Shown: one piece after another, positions 47,892-60,300 of the stretch
Layout of the letters: each line of letters starts with the position of its first letter
Position numbering within the stretch: position 1 is the first letter of the stretch
DNA from: Apostichopus japonicus
Taxonomy: Eukaryota; Echinodermata; Holothuroidea; Aspidochirotida; Stichopodidae
Direction of reading: 5' to 3'
DNA length: 64,000 nucleotides
Assembly: GCF_037975245.1 (NCBI RefSeq)
Contig: NC_092563.1
Location: forward strand, 21,792,960-21,856,959
Program-made: the position numbers and the translations under genes
Notes under the pieces: model-generated
Database searches by the model: none
The model's input: the letters and a program-made list of their open reading frames with translations, nothing else
Told to the model about the DNA's origin: nothing

Positions 47892-50800
47892 ATGGCATTT
47901 TTCCATCCGTTTGGAGGAATGGGAGCGAGACCACAGTCTACTGATAACAAATTATACGATTTGTTAGGCGTATCAAGAAACTGCACTGATGCCGAATTGA
48001 AAAAGGTAAGCCTTACGTAAGCCTAGCCTACTCCATACTTCGTTCAACGTAGGCCTATGTCTTAGAACTTAGGACTCGCATAGCAATCCTATCCTACGTT
48101 CAGTATCTATCGTCATATTTAAAGCAGTGGTAATGAGTACGCGTTACTAAACCTACTTATAAGTCCTATGGCCACAATACCCAATCTGATGAGTAGAAAA
48201 CGACCAATGAAGAACTTGAACTTTGAAGTTGTCTAGGCTATTTAATTTTTCCGTAAGCTAGCCTATTTTGTTTCTGTTTACATGATCACTAGCTTAATTA
48301 ACAGTCTCTTTTGTTTTTCTAGTGCACCATTAACTCGTACAAGCATATGAGAAAAAAAATTGAAATTGATATTTAGTCTAGCCTAGCCATGGTCACGATC
48401 AAAATTTGGGAGGCATTTTTACATAGGCCTAGGCCCTAGTATTAGTAAAATACGGCTCAGGCTATGAGAATTTATACAGTATCATATATGCCTTCCCTCC
48501 AAACAAGATGGTGGCCATTGTTCTAGATGTAAATATTGACATCCAGAATTGTTAAACTGGATTTAATCTCTGACGTGAAGCTTTTTGTTGGCAATTGGCT
48601 GGAAATGTTTTGTAGCCCAAGTGGGACTAATCTACCTTAGTTTCTTCTTTCAACTCTGCCATATTAAAATAATCAGTTTACGTAAGACACTCGTTCAGAG
48701 GGTTCCTGCCTGAGTTAGTATTGTGAATGGTATCTAAATTTGAAAAAGGCTGGGCTGCTATTGAATACCTCTCCGGAGATGTCCAGAGATGCCTCCATAG
48801 ATGTCCAGAGATGCCTCCATGCTGATGTGTACTGAAGTCCACTGGGTCTCTAACCTGACATGAAGGCGCAGATGCAGTTACAGTAGGGTTTGAACCAATT
48901 TGATCATCAGAGCTGCATGAAAGTAAACTTCATAAAAAAAAATTATTCCTCTGAGCGTTCAACGTGGTGTGCAGGTGCTGTTAGATTGGTAAAAGAGCAT
49001 CGGAGATTGCATCTAATTTAAATAACTTGGTAGAGTCAATCTTGAGATGATAGTTCCTCTAACAGCTAGGTAATTAGTAAGTGTGGTATTCACATTGCCT
49101 GGAGAATTATGAAACAGAAGCTACCATTCCCTAAATATTGATGCTTATTCCCACTGCTGCTGGATGGATGCACATTGCTGCTGGGTGAATCCTCACTGCT
49201 GGTGGGTGAAGTGCTGTGACCTAACAAGCATATAGTCCACAGTAGGGAGTTGATACCAACCATTAGAGCTTATTGCACCAGTACTATGTTTTCTCATCTG
49301 TTATCTTGGCAGGCTTATAGAAAATTGGCTAAAGAGAATCATCCTGACAAGCATCCAGGGAATGAAGAAAAGGTGAGTTATTGAACCATCTGTAAAGGTG
49401 GTGAATTGGTGAAGAACAATGATATGGTGGTATGTCTTTGATACCTACTTGTAAACATGGTAACTCAAAGAGTTTAGGGTGAACTAACTTCACACTTGGA
49501 ATGTGGATCCATCTTATGTGGGTCAACAGAGTTCAAAGTCTGAGAAGATCTTTCTTGAACGTCATACTTAGTATGCAGGTAACCATTGTTGAGTAAAAGA
49601 ATCCTGAAATAGGTGGAGGTCAAAGGTAATTTGCAGTCAATATAGATCAAAGTCTAGAAACCTTTTAAACACAATAATTCAGAAAGTACATCTTCGTTGA
49701 ACTTCAACTTGGAATGTAGGTCCAGCTCGGTGGGATTGTACAAGAACACTATCGAAATTGTAGAGGTTAAAGTATTGGGGTCAACAGGGATAAAAGTGTG
49801 AAAACTCTGTATACATGATAACTCAAAATACTGCTGCTTGGTTGCACTTCATACGTGGTATGTAGCTCATCCTTGGTGACTGCAAGGTTCCTATTGAAAC
49901 TGGTAGATGTCAAAGTTTGTTTTAGGTCAGTGGAGCTCAAAAATTTGAAACATTGTGAACATGATAAACCCTAAAGTAAGGGTTGGATGAGTGTCATACT
50001 TGGAACATATGATCCACCTTATTGAGTACAAGGTCCATATTCTTTTCTGTGATGATAAAGGGTTATCTGAGGTCCAAAGAGGTCAACATTGTAGAATTTT
50101 GTTAGCATGTACCCAATAACTCAAGAGGTGCATCTTTTGTTGGAGTACATTCCAGGTTAATATCTAGGTCTGAAAACACTGTGTTTGTATGATAAGATCA
50201 AAAGTAAAGGACTGAACTTCCTACCTGATAGGTATGATCTGCCTTTGTACAAGAAACTTGTTCTTAGTGTTACTGGTTTATGTTCTCATACAAGCCGTGG
50301 CAAGGAATGACCACTGTTAGCCAGCTGGCTTTCCAGTTCAGTGAAACTGAATTGTAGAAAGAAAGGACAAAGTAGAAATTTGAATCGGTCTGGTTGCATG
50401 ATTCGTCCAGGCTGCAATATATCAAACTACTGTTTGTTAGTTCTAAGTAAATCATCAGTATAATGATGCCATGTCTCTAAACCCTCTGTTTCCTTTCTTT
50501 GTGTGCCATGTATTGTTGTTATTTAGAATATTCATTCCTTGTATTTCTTGTACAGTTCAAAGAGGTCAGTTTCGCATATGAAGTTCTGTCCGACCCGGAG
50601 AAGAGGCAGACTTATGATCATTATGGTTTAGATGCTTTAAAGGACGGAGGATCAGATGGAGGTAAGCATATGGATCAATGATACATTTGTATTTAATATT
50701 AGGCTCTATAGGAAACATAAAAAACATAGCAGTAACCGCAAACTGGCAAAACCAAGGACAGTTACCAAAATCTGGTATCAAATTGCCTATGGCTTCTTTA

Positions 50801-53800
50801 TAATCAGTATATTGCCATATCTAGAACTGTGTGTGGTGGGATGGATGGGAAGGGGGGGGGAGGGAGTACATACCTGGAGCAAGGGGATGGGGAGAGAACT
50901 TGAACAATTCTATTTGGGAAAGGGACAATGGGTATAACACGTGTACAGTTACTTTCAACTGATAAGTTATCAATATCAAGATGATGGTAAAAGTTCATAA
51001 GTTTCATCTTATATATATTATATAGAAATCTAAATGCTGCAATATGTAATGATGAAACAGTGCACTTTGACTTGGCACAACTCTAAACTGAAAAGTTTCA
51101 TGTCCTGCTTTTGGTGGAAAAGGGGGAAAGAGATAACGGTGATTAATGTCATTCAGTAATTTCAGTGTTGTTCTTCAGTAAGTTGTACAATTAGCATGTT
51201 ATGATCCCTCAGGTGAGCAGATGAATAAAATAAATACTTTTGAACTACACAGCCTGGGCTTATGTTTAATATCTAATTTATATCCTACATACATGAGTAG
51301 ATACAGTAGACAATGGTTAGACATGGATTAGTATATAAACATTACCATGTACCCTCTGTTGCACAGATTCCTATTACCATTGACTTGTTGCACATCTCTT
51401 TTTTCACACTTTCACATCTTTTGAAGTGTTCTGTTCAACCTGCTGAAGTAGTGTTTAAACACAGAAAGGTTAAGTCAGCGTTAATTGCATTTTTCACATC
51501 ACCGTCAACTTTGTTTAAAGCAGCATTTTGCATTGGGTCGCTTTTTTCCACCTTTTTTTACATGTGCATCGATTTTTTTACATGTATCAATCATAAAACA
51601 GCAAACTAAGATACCATCCAAGTTTCACCCTGCCAAGAGCGTAAATTAGCGAGTAATTAACAATTTATATCGATAACGAGTAAAAGTGTCCTCGACAAAG
51701 TTTTCATATCTCCAAATCCACTAGTTAGAATTCCACCAATCAGTGAATAGCATGTTTATTCATGAGCATTTTGCGTTTGGTCGCCGTTTTCTACTTTTTT
51801 GACATGTCCATCGAGTTTTTTACATACATCAAATCACAAAACAGCAAATTAAGATATAAGCCAAGTTTTTCCCTGCAAACAATGTTAGTTGGCGAGTATT
51901 CCACATACAATATTAATCGCATTCAGTTCCCAAACCCGCTAGTTTGAATTCAACCAATCAACCAATCAGAGATGCAGGTTTAGTTATGAGCCGTTGCTAA
52001 AAATAGATTCAAGACTTTGTGTTGGGAGTTGTTATGCAACTCCCTGGTACAACTGCTATATAGACTGTACACAAATCAAGCATGGTGTAATATTACGTAT
52101 CTGTCAATAACGTTCGTAGTGTTTAAATATTCATATTATGGGCGAGGTTTATTGGGTTCTCAACGGAAAATATCTTGGAGAACAACAAAGTTGAAAGTTG
52201 CAATTTATTCGACTTTTATGCCACCATTTGATGTAAAATATAAATAGATAAGCTAGTTATGTATGTCGTTATGGCATAGTGGAGTCAGTGAGGTTGAGAA
52301 ATATCGTAGTCGAGGACGCAAATGCTGCTTTAATGTTACTTGTCTCCCAAGTATAAAGCTGTGGGAGTGCATTTGGTTTGCTACCACACTTTGTCTTCTG
52401 TAAATTTTGGCTATGCAAGTATGGTGGAAGCATGTTTACCTTAAATGAGCTTTACTGAATCAATCTGATATTAACACAACATTGTATTGAAAGGATGATG
52501 ATGTGCCAAATGAAAATGAATTGCCCTTCCTTTGCACATCATCATTGTATATAAATGGTGTTGTTATAGGCCTAGATGCATCATTTCACACTACGCTACA
52601 TGACGACATTTCTCCGACAGGTATGGAGGACATTTTCTCACATTTCTTCGGAGGAGGCCTGTTTGGTGGCGGAGGTGGATTTGGTGGATCTCGTAGACCA
52701 AGGAAAGGGCAAGACATGGTTCATCGATTAAAGTAAGTTATTGCTTTAAATTTTATCATTCTACAACAAAAGCTGACAGTGCAGTAGGGCTCAATATGAC
52801 ATATTCTGCCCAGTGATTTCATGAATATTCAATATTCCTGTTATATACACTTAACACATTTAATATCAGTTAAACTTGATGAAAACATTATTGGTTGTAC
52901 AGAGTGGAAAACTTTGCTATCAGTTTGTGTAAGGTCTGATATTGTATTTATTTACCATCAAGTCTGAATATCCTAGTTGTTCTTCAGGCAGTCTGAATCA
53001 ACAGTTTGGTTAATTAATTCCCCAAAATTAGGCGTATGCATTGGTCAGGTGCAAGGACAATGGGTATGTTGCCCCTCCCAATGTGGTCCAGTCTACGGAC
53101 TTCATTTGCTATCATTTGCCTAACTGCTTTCACATTTCTTTCACTCCCTAGCCCTCTACCCAAAGAATAAAAAAGTGGTTCTCCTCCCTCCAACTGATTT
53201 TCTTACTCCTTCTCCTCATTTTGTACACTTCTGACCAATTGGATCTGTCATCTTCCTTTTTTCAATAGAGTATCGTTGGAAGATTTATATAACGGCAAAA
53301 CATCCAAACTTCAACTTAAGAAGAATGTGATATGTGCATCTTGTAAAGGGTGAGTACCTCACAACATACCCCCTCATTGTTTACCAGTAAGTTGCCTTTA
53401 AAAAATATGAATGGATGTTGCATACATTCTCTGCATAATATTATTATTTATTAAAGATTGGACATTCTTCTTTGTCTTTGTCGCCACCTCAAAAGAGAAA
53501 TAATACCATACACCAGACAATTTGGATGCACCCATTGCCCCCCTGATGGATATCAACCTACTGAAGTTACGTGTACACATGATATTGCGCTGCATCAAGT
53601 ATTAATTACAGTGCTGCTTATTTGTATGAAATATTGATCAGAGAACAGCGTTTGTGGAGTTAACCATAGCTGCAACAGCCGGTAAACTGATATTAGAAAC
53701 AATTAGCCTGGGAATTTCAAGCCTGGAAATAAGCAAAGGCCATGGCTGTCGTATATTTGAGGTCGGCCATGGTACCCTATGAAAAGACCTATCATCAGAG

Positions 53801-56800
53801 GCCACAAAGGCTGTCATGCCTAAATTCTTTGGCCGCTGTGCTCTCTCACTTGAATGCAATGCCAAGTAGGTTCATGAAAACCGTTCTGCAAAATCATAAA
53901 GTCCACAAAATAATTTTCCACAAGATAACGATCAAGTATAAATATCAAACTATGAGTCATGTATGTGTTTTTTCATAGTAAGTGATTTTACATTATTTTG
54001 GCAGAGTTAAAAACATGATTGAACAAACCAGTAGTATGTGTAATATGTTCTGCTCAATACTCATAAAATCACATTAAGCTAATACTGATGTTTTCTTGAC
54101 TGTTTAGCAACAGAACTTGTTTTGGCCTTGGTGCCCTATTGCCAAATAATGTTTCGCCTTGGTGTCCTACTTGATGGCATTGGTGCCTCCACCCCCCCCC
54201 CCCCTTTTCAAATTCATAAGTCACAGTTCTAGCTAAATGGCCTTGCCCTCACCAAGCCTTATTTCCAGCCCCTGAATTAATAAAAGAGCATTAGCCATGA
54301 CTGAAATAGGAACAATCACAATGTTAGTGGCCATTTGTGAAGAACAGTGCCCATGGCTGTCACAAAAGGACAATGCCCATGGCCATCAATGGAATAAAAA
54401 AAATTACCCATGTTTGTTATAAGAGAATGTAAAGACGGACAGATCAGTGGTTGTGAGAGACATCTTTCTTTCCTAGTTCTATGTTTTTATCTTTGATATC
54501 CTTGATTTGATATTTCAGTCGCGGTGGCAAAGCTGGGGCGACGCAGACCTGTAGGACGTGTCACGGGCGCGGTGTGAAGGTAACCATCAGACAGCTGGGC
54601 CCAGGAATGGTACAACAGATGCAGAGTCATTGTACTGATTGTGATGGAGAGGGTAAGCAGATTTCCAACCTCACCAGGCTGGGATGTATGTTTGCTATCT
54701 GTGGGGAGTGGGGGACAGGAGGGGGGGGTTGTGCGGGGGTGGGGGTTGAAGTTGAATATAATCAGTAGGATGGGAGGTACATAATAAAGTGGTGCGATTG
54801 GTCCTGTCTGCTGTTTAGTTTTGACTTCTGTACATCTCTTTGTTTCATGGAGTTGCAAATGGCAGTCATTCTGCGTAGGTATTCTTGGTTTCTGTGGTGG
54901 ACCCGTCACATCCATGAGGATATTCCCCCTACCACGACTGAGGTGTATGTTAGGTGGGGTACGTCGTGCAGTAACATGTGCCCATAACCCTGTATCGTGA
55001 CCAGTTTTGGTTGACACCCGCAGTGTGGAATTTTTCTTGCAGGTGAATGTATCAATGACAGGGACAAGTGCAAGAACTGCAATGGAAAGAAAGTAGTAGA
55101 AGAGAGCAAGATTTTAGAGGTACATGTAGAACCAGGAATGAAGGAAGGACAGAAAATACCATTCAGAGGAGAAGGGGATCAACAGGTGAGCATTTTGTCG
55201 TCTGCAAGGGTCCTGCTGGCATTGCCCTGGCCCCCATAATTTGGGGGTCTAAACTTACAGGAGTTGCATAACACAGTTATTAGAGCATAGGACTTGTAAG
55301 CCATATTCCATCTATCAGAATTTTTTTTTTTTTTTTTTGACTATCAGAAAATTTGCCTTTGTTCTTGTCCAGCTGGTTTTTTGATCACGTGTACTTTACA
55401 CATCATCATTTTCATGTACGAATTCTTTTCAGCCCGGTCTGGAGCCTGGAGATATAATAATTGTGTTAGTCGAGAAGGAACACGAAACTTTCAAACGTAA
55501 CGGTAGTAATCTTGTGCTCAAAAAGACGATAGGTCTGACCGAGGCTCTGTGCGGTTTCCAGTTCACATTGAAGCATCTGGATGATCGGGAACTGCTGGTG
55601 ACTAACCCTCCTGGAAATATCATCCACCCAGGTGAGAGGCCTGATGCTTTGTTGTCAAGGAAAATATACTCTCTCTCTCTCTCTCTAAAGAAAGACATTT
55701 CATGATATGGACAAGAATTATTTGATTGTTCAAATTAATGATTTTTTTAAAAAAGTTTAAATTTTTTTAAATTTTTTGAATTTAGCATATTCTTAAAAAC
55801 TTAACCTTGTTGCTGGCCATTGGGTTCAATGGTTTGTATCCAGCATGCCATCCCTGACTCTGGTCTTAATTTACCATGCTAGACTCATAATGGTAACCAA
55901 CGTCATGGACGGTGTGCTTATGGCCGGGTTGTAACCTTGTCTCAAATGTCATGTTACCGTGGTAACACGTTGCTCTGATAGCAGACGCTTTATGTCAACT
56001 TTGGTTTCCTCTATCCAATGAGCATTGTTACCCCCTACTAACATTTTACTTGAAATCCATATTCATTTAAAAAAACATTTCAAGAGAATGATTTATTCAT
56101 TAGTGAGGGATTAGAAAAAAAAGAAGCTTCAAGCATCTCCTGGGATTAAAGTTTCTTGTGACTTCCTCAGTTATAGTTTGTAATTATTTGGGGCTTTTTT
56201 GTCATTTTCAGGATCTTTGAAAGTAGTAGAGGGTGAGGGTATGCCAATGGTTAAAAACCCGCTCAGCAAAGGAGATCTCATCATTCACTTTGATGTCAAA
56301 TTCCCAGAGAAGTACTTCAAGCCAGAGGAAGAATTAATGGTATGTTACATGAATGTATGAAGTTATCATCCTATCTCTACTATGTATCTCTACCTTAAAG
56401 GATTATTGCAGTCCATACAAAATTGTAGAAGGTTGAAAAAGACAAAAAAGTATATATATATCCCTTGTCTCCTTTGGAAGTGTACCTTGATACATCTGAG
56501 CTTTGTCAGTTAATGAAGATGAACTTACTTAGTCTTTCACATCATCCATTAGGAGGTCAGTTCCTCAGATGCATTGCACAGAATTTGATATTGGAAAAGA
56601 AATTCCCCAAAATATTTTCTTGTCCTGAAATAGCATGTTTCAAAATGCATTCCAACATTTGTCAAGGATTTATTGATTTGTCAAGCTAATAGGACATGTT
56701 CTGAAATGTTCGAAACAATATATTAACATTGACATTACGGTCTGTATTGTGCGGCTGAGGTCATCGCTGCAAGTTATTCTTTAAAGTAGCATTCCAGAGA

Positions 56801-57384
56801 TCAAATATATTTCAAAGGAGAATACCTTGACAACCATATTAATAAATGGTAGCACTCTTAACATATCAAGATTCAAATTCCTACTTTATTTACCCTTCAA
56901 ATGCAACATCACTCCCAATAAAGTAGTAATTGATACGACTAAAGAAAGCTAAAGATAGCCATGTGCCATTATTTTTTTATCAGATGAAGGTTAATTAGCA
57001 AGTAATGTATGAGTCAGATTCCTTTCTTGACATTCTGTCACACAGACTATTTTCATACAAAATGCTAATGGTATCAAATACTGTGACTTCTATGGCAATT
57101 TCTTGTATTTATTTTATCGAGCAAAAGACCTATAAAAAAAGAGAAAAGAAGCAATATTGAAATTTTTGAAAAATTGGAGCTGTTATTTTCCACAGGATTT
57201 GTAACATTTCCTTTCTCACACACAGCAATTAGAGTCCATACTCCCTCCGAGAGAAACGGTGAAGATTGGTCAAGACGCGGAAGCCATTCATTTAGAGGAA
57301 TTTTCTCGGGGCAGTTCCAACGCCTACGATGAGGATGAGGAACACCAGGGCGGGGCACAACACGTCCAGTGTGCTCACCAGTGA
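47892..57384 (+). CDS. DNAJA2: DnaJ homolog subfamily A member 2 (type I HSP40 co-chaperone)
   Basis: Ten coding exons, all GT-AG and in phase: 47892-48005, 49313-49372, 50556-50661, 52621-52732, 53269-53349, 54519-54652, 55043-55185, 55433-55631, 56212-56339, 57226-57384. They sum to 1236 nt, giving 411 aa (human DNAJA2 has 412). The J domain is at about 19-85 with HPD at 48-50. A Gly/Phe region lies at 104-116 ([13 protein letters not shown]). Four zinc-binding repeats begin at C153, C169, C196 and C212; the fourth reads CKNCNGKK, as in human. The C-terminal substrate-binding domains follow, and the end CAHQ is a CaaX farnesylation box. It stimulates HSP70 ATPase and delivers unfolded clients in the cytosol (family knowledge). 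The N-terminus is about 12 residues longer than in vertebrates and starts [11 protein letters not shown]. The acidic region before CAHQ is shorter. Confidence 0.97.
48778..48820. repeat. Two-copy 22-bp tandem repeat in DNAJA2 intron 1
   Basis: A unit containing GTCCAGAGATGCCTCCAT occurs twice in direct succession. The rest of intron 1 (48006-49312) shows nothing recognisable. Confidence 0.8.
49442..50215. repeat. Degenerate ~145-bp tandem repeat in DNAJA2 intron 2
   Basis: Recurring phrases come in fixed order: CATGATAACTCAAA, then CTTCATACTTGGAATGT, then GATCCACCTTGGTGAGT, then GGTCAACAGAGGTCAAA (each degenerate). TAACTCAA-type marks lie at 49461, 49675, 49819, 49964 and 50117. The last three intervals are 144-153 bp; the first is 214. 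At least four units can be traced. It lacks a reading frame. Confidence 0.75.
50662..51514. other. DNAJA2 intron 3, left part
   Basis: Nothing beyond a G-run near 50852-50861. The open frame entering from exon 3 ends at a stop soon after the donor. Confidence 0.6.
51515..52333. mobile_element. 819-bp TIR element with internal direct duplication
   Basis: It starts TTAAAGCAGCATTTTGC and ends GCAAATGCTGCTTTAA, its inverted copy with one base missing. A ~240-bp stretch beginning GCATTTTG at about 51524 is repeated at about 51767 (TTGGTCGCCGTTTT, CATGTCCATCGA and CACAAAACAGCAAA echo earlier phrases). Its right end is related to the fragment at 27352-27509. It sits in DNAJA2 intron 3 and is non-coding. 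Ends of this type recur at 56782 (TTAAAGTAGCATTCCAGAG), where no full element was traced. Confidence 0.8.
53350..54518. other. DNAJA2 intron 5
   Basis: Largest of the mid-gene introns. It holds a C-run (about 54190-54204) and imperfect repeats of GCCTTGGTGCCCTA near 54120-54190. No exon or gene was seen. Confidence 0.6.
56340..57225. other. DNAJA2 intron 9
   Basis: It contains short AT-rich frames and the TTAAAGTAGCATTCCAG motif near 56782. No gene was seen. Confidence 0.55.
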
Positions 57385-60300
57385 ACTCATCAGATTGGTA
57401 AAGGCAAGGCATTCCCCTTGTCCTTTCCAACACCCCACCCTTAACCTTACGAACCTCTCTAACCAGAATACGGCGCACGTTTGCAAAACTGTTCTTTAGG
57501 AAAAGGCAAAAACAGAGAGATGTGGATTAATCTTCTTTTCGTTATAGAATGGTCAACATTATTAACAGTTTACAAAATTTGTAGTAGTTTTGAGAAGAGT
57601 TCTGTCTGTATGTGATTGGTGATTAATGCAGTTGGAACAGGAAAGAATAAGTGTCTATTTGATGTAACAGATAATGTCAGTGTGTGTGCTTGTAAGAATA
57701 TCACCAGTTACAATGATGCAGATTAACCTTAGTTTATCAGCATTGTATTGGCGAGAAGAGCACAAGCATTATTCATTTCATGATTTGAGGACATCTCAAT
57801 GTGTTCAATATTTGTCAACGTCCTCTTGTTATCCTTTTTTATCTCAATTCTCTCTTTTTTTTTCCATTTCTTTTATTAAATGGTCTTTAAGTTTGTATGA
57901 CATAGCCTTCTCTTCAGAGTAAGGAAATAATAGATATTTTATTATTAAAGGCTGTCTAAGTCTGTGTGGTGATAGCATTGCACTAAAGGTAGGAAGAATC
58001 TCTTTCATCAGGAAAGCTAAAACCAGGAGTCTTAAAATCTTGACAGGTCTTGGGTTTCAAAAACAAAGTTCTATTACCCCTACAATGCAGATTGTCCAAA
58101 AATAGTAGGATATCAGTGGATGTATGTCAATGGTAGTTATTAAAAGTTCCTTTGTGGTCAGGTATTGCACTGTTTGAAATTTTCAAACGGTCTGGTAGTA
58201 TCCTGATCTTACTTAACCACACCCATCTGTATGTCTACTTGACAAGTGAAAGATGGAGAGTATTTCAGTTTGATGCTAACTTGTGTTGATAAGCTCAGTC
58301 ATACCACAGGGTTTATGGAGTGATCTCTTTGTAGAACTAAGGAGTTATTGTCATATCAGTAGTTGCAGTTGTTATCTTTTCATTCATACTGCCCTGATTC
58401 TGAGGCTATATTGAACATGCAGAGAATGCTTAACACTGTGGGTTGGCAGGGTTTCTTCGTTTTGGTTAGCAGTTACATTCAAAAGCTTTTTAATCACTCA
58501 TTTTCTAGAAAAAGGCTGTCTAGGTTAGATATATTTTTGAATGAACTAAAACCTGTTAGGATGAATTCTTTTTTGTAACTTTAATAAAAACATTTTAATG
58601 ATAAACCCTGAAATGGAGACTTTAAATAAAAATTTCTTCTGATGTGTCACGTTGAAAACAACTGCTGTCCAAGCATATAACTTTTCAGTAGTACGTTTCT
58701 TCAGTTGGTGGAGAATATCACCCTGTATGAGAACCCTTCAGGGTCTTTCTGGCATGGCTGCACCCCTTGAGTCACCCCAGTAGAAAGTAAAAGTCAAAAA
58801 AAAAGTCAAACGGTAAACAATTATCAGGTCTCAATAATAACATCTTTACAATGACATGATTGCCTTTAACTGTCAAGGTTAAATGTGGCTCAATCCATTC
58901 TTGGATGTCTTGTTATGAAAAGAATAATTTTGATTGATATTACTTCATAGGTCGCTTTTGTGGCACATTTACATTCTTGTAACATATTTTGTAGATCAAC
59001 AATACGAAGAGCAAGATACAGGAAAGTTTTGTGTACAAGAGTTTTCATGAACTATGACATACCAACACTATAGATTTAGCCTGACTTTAATGCTTTGATT
59101 TGGTATATGTAACAATCTTGTCTTGTAAGCAGAAGCTACCTTACATGTTAGCAGTGTATACCCATGCTGGTGTTCAGTACACCTGAGGTGATATTGCTAT
59201 CCACCTGCTCTGGCAATTTTAAACTGCATATTGATTTCATATAGATCCCAGCCAATATTGCTATTGACAAGGGTAGTATTGTTGGTCTGAACACAAAATG
59301 GCAGCCAGCAATTCCTACCCATAATTTATGTTTGTCATGGTGATGGAGGGGAGTTGGAAAGATGAGGGGGTGGGGAAGGGTGAGAGTGCAACCTGAAAGT
59401 GCACTTGAAATATGCAAAATACAGATATCTTTAGGTGCTATTAGTTACACCAGACCTGTTTGTGTAACACTTTTAAACGTTCCATCATGGTTTTCCCCCC
59501 TTTGATCTCTCAGTTTTGGTCTTTGATCCATCAGTTGTTTGTGTATATCATTCCCACCAGATGAATACAGTGGAGTTTGTAGTGTTTATTTTGTCCTTGT
59601 ACAATAATGAACTATTCTGTGATTTCAACTGGGTGTGTTTAAATGGGATTGGTCATGTGGTACAAACACAGGGTTGTCATTTATCTTAAGGATTAATCGA
59701 GATGATTTCATTTTCAAAGAGTGATGTGCTTGGCATCAAATCTCCCAAGGATGTAAAAGATATTAAAAATTATTTACTCAATGGATTTATGAAGTAAAAT
59801 GACCAAATCTTTCCAAGCGACGGATGCAAGTACATTGCAGTTTCAGTACATAGTCAGTATTATGAAACTCACTTTGCACACGTTTCTATGGGAAGCTCCA
59901 AACAGTTGATTTGAATCAAGTGTAATTTTGTGGTTTAGTTGATGCTACATAATTTTTTCTCAGAGTAATGGAATTTTTTGGAAATATTAAAGTGGAGACT
60001 GCTCCAAATTTGATAAATTATGATTTGGCTGACACCAGAAAAATTGTCACATATTACATGTAGAGTGCTGTGCTGCACAAGTGCATTGTCCTTGATATGT
60101 ATCTGGGAACTGTTTCTTTGCAAGTTGTTTAAGTTATTGCAAATATTTACAGAGAACACTGTTAAAATGGATTATCAATTACTCTTGTTTTCTGTACATT
60201 TTCAATTTTCCTTAAGAATTTTTTTTTATTGTCATATAAAGTTATGTACTATCATTAAGATTAAGTATAAAGATAAACAATAGGTCGCATTGCAAAAATT

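Noticed and set aside
54487-55017. 176-codon minus-strand frame over DNAJA2 exon 6
   Set aside because: Overlaps a proven exon on the other strand and has a low-complexity sequence.
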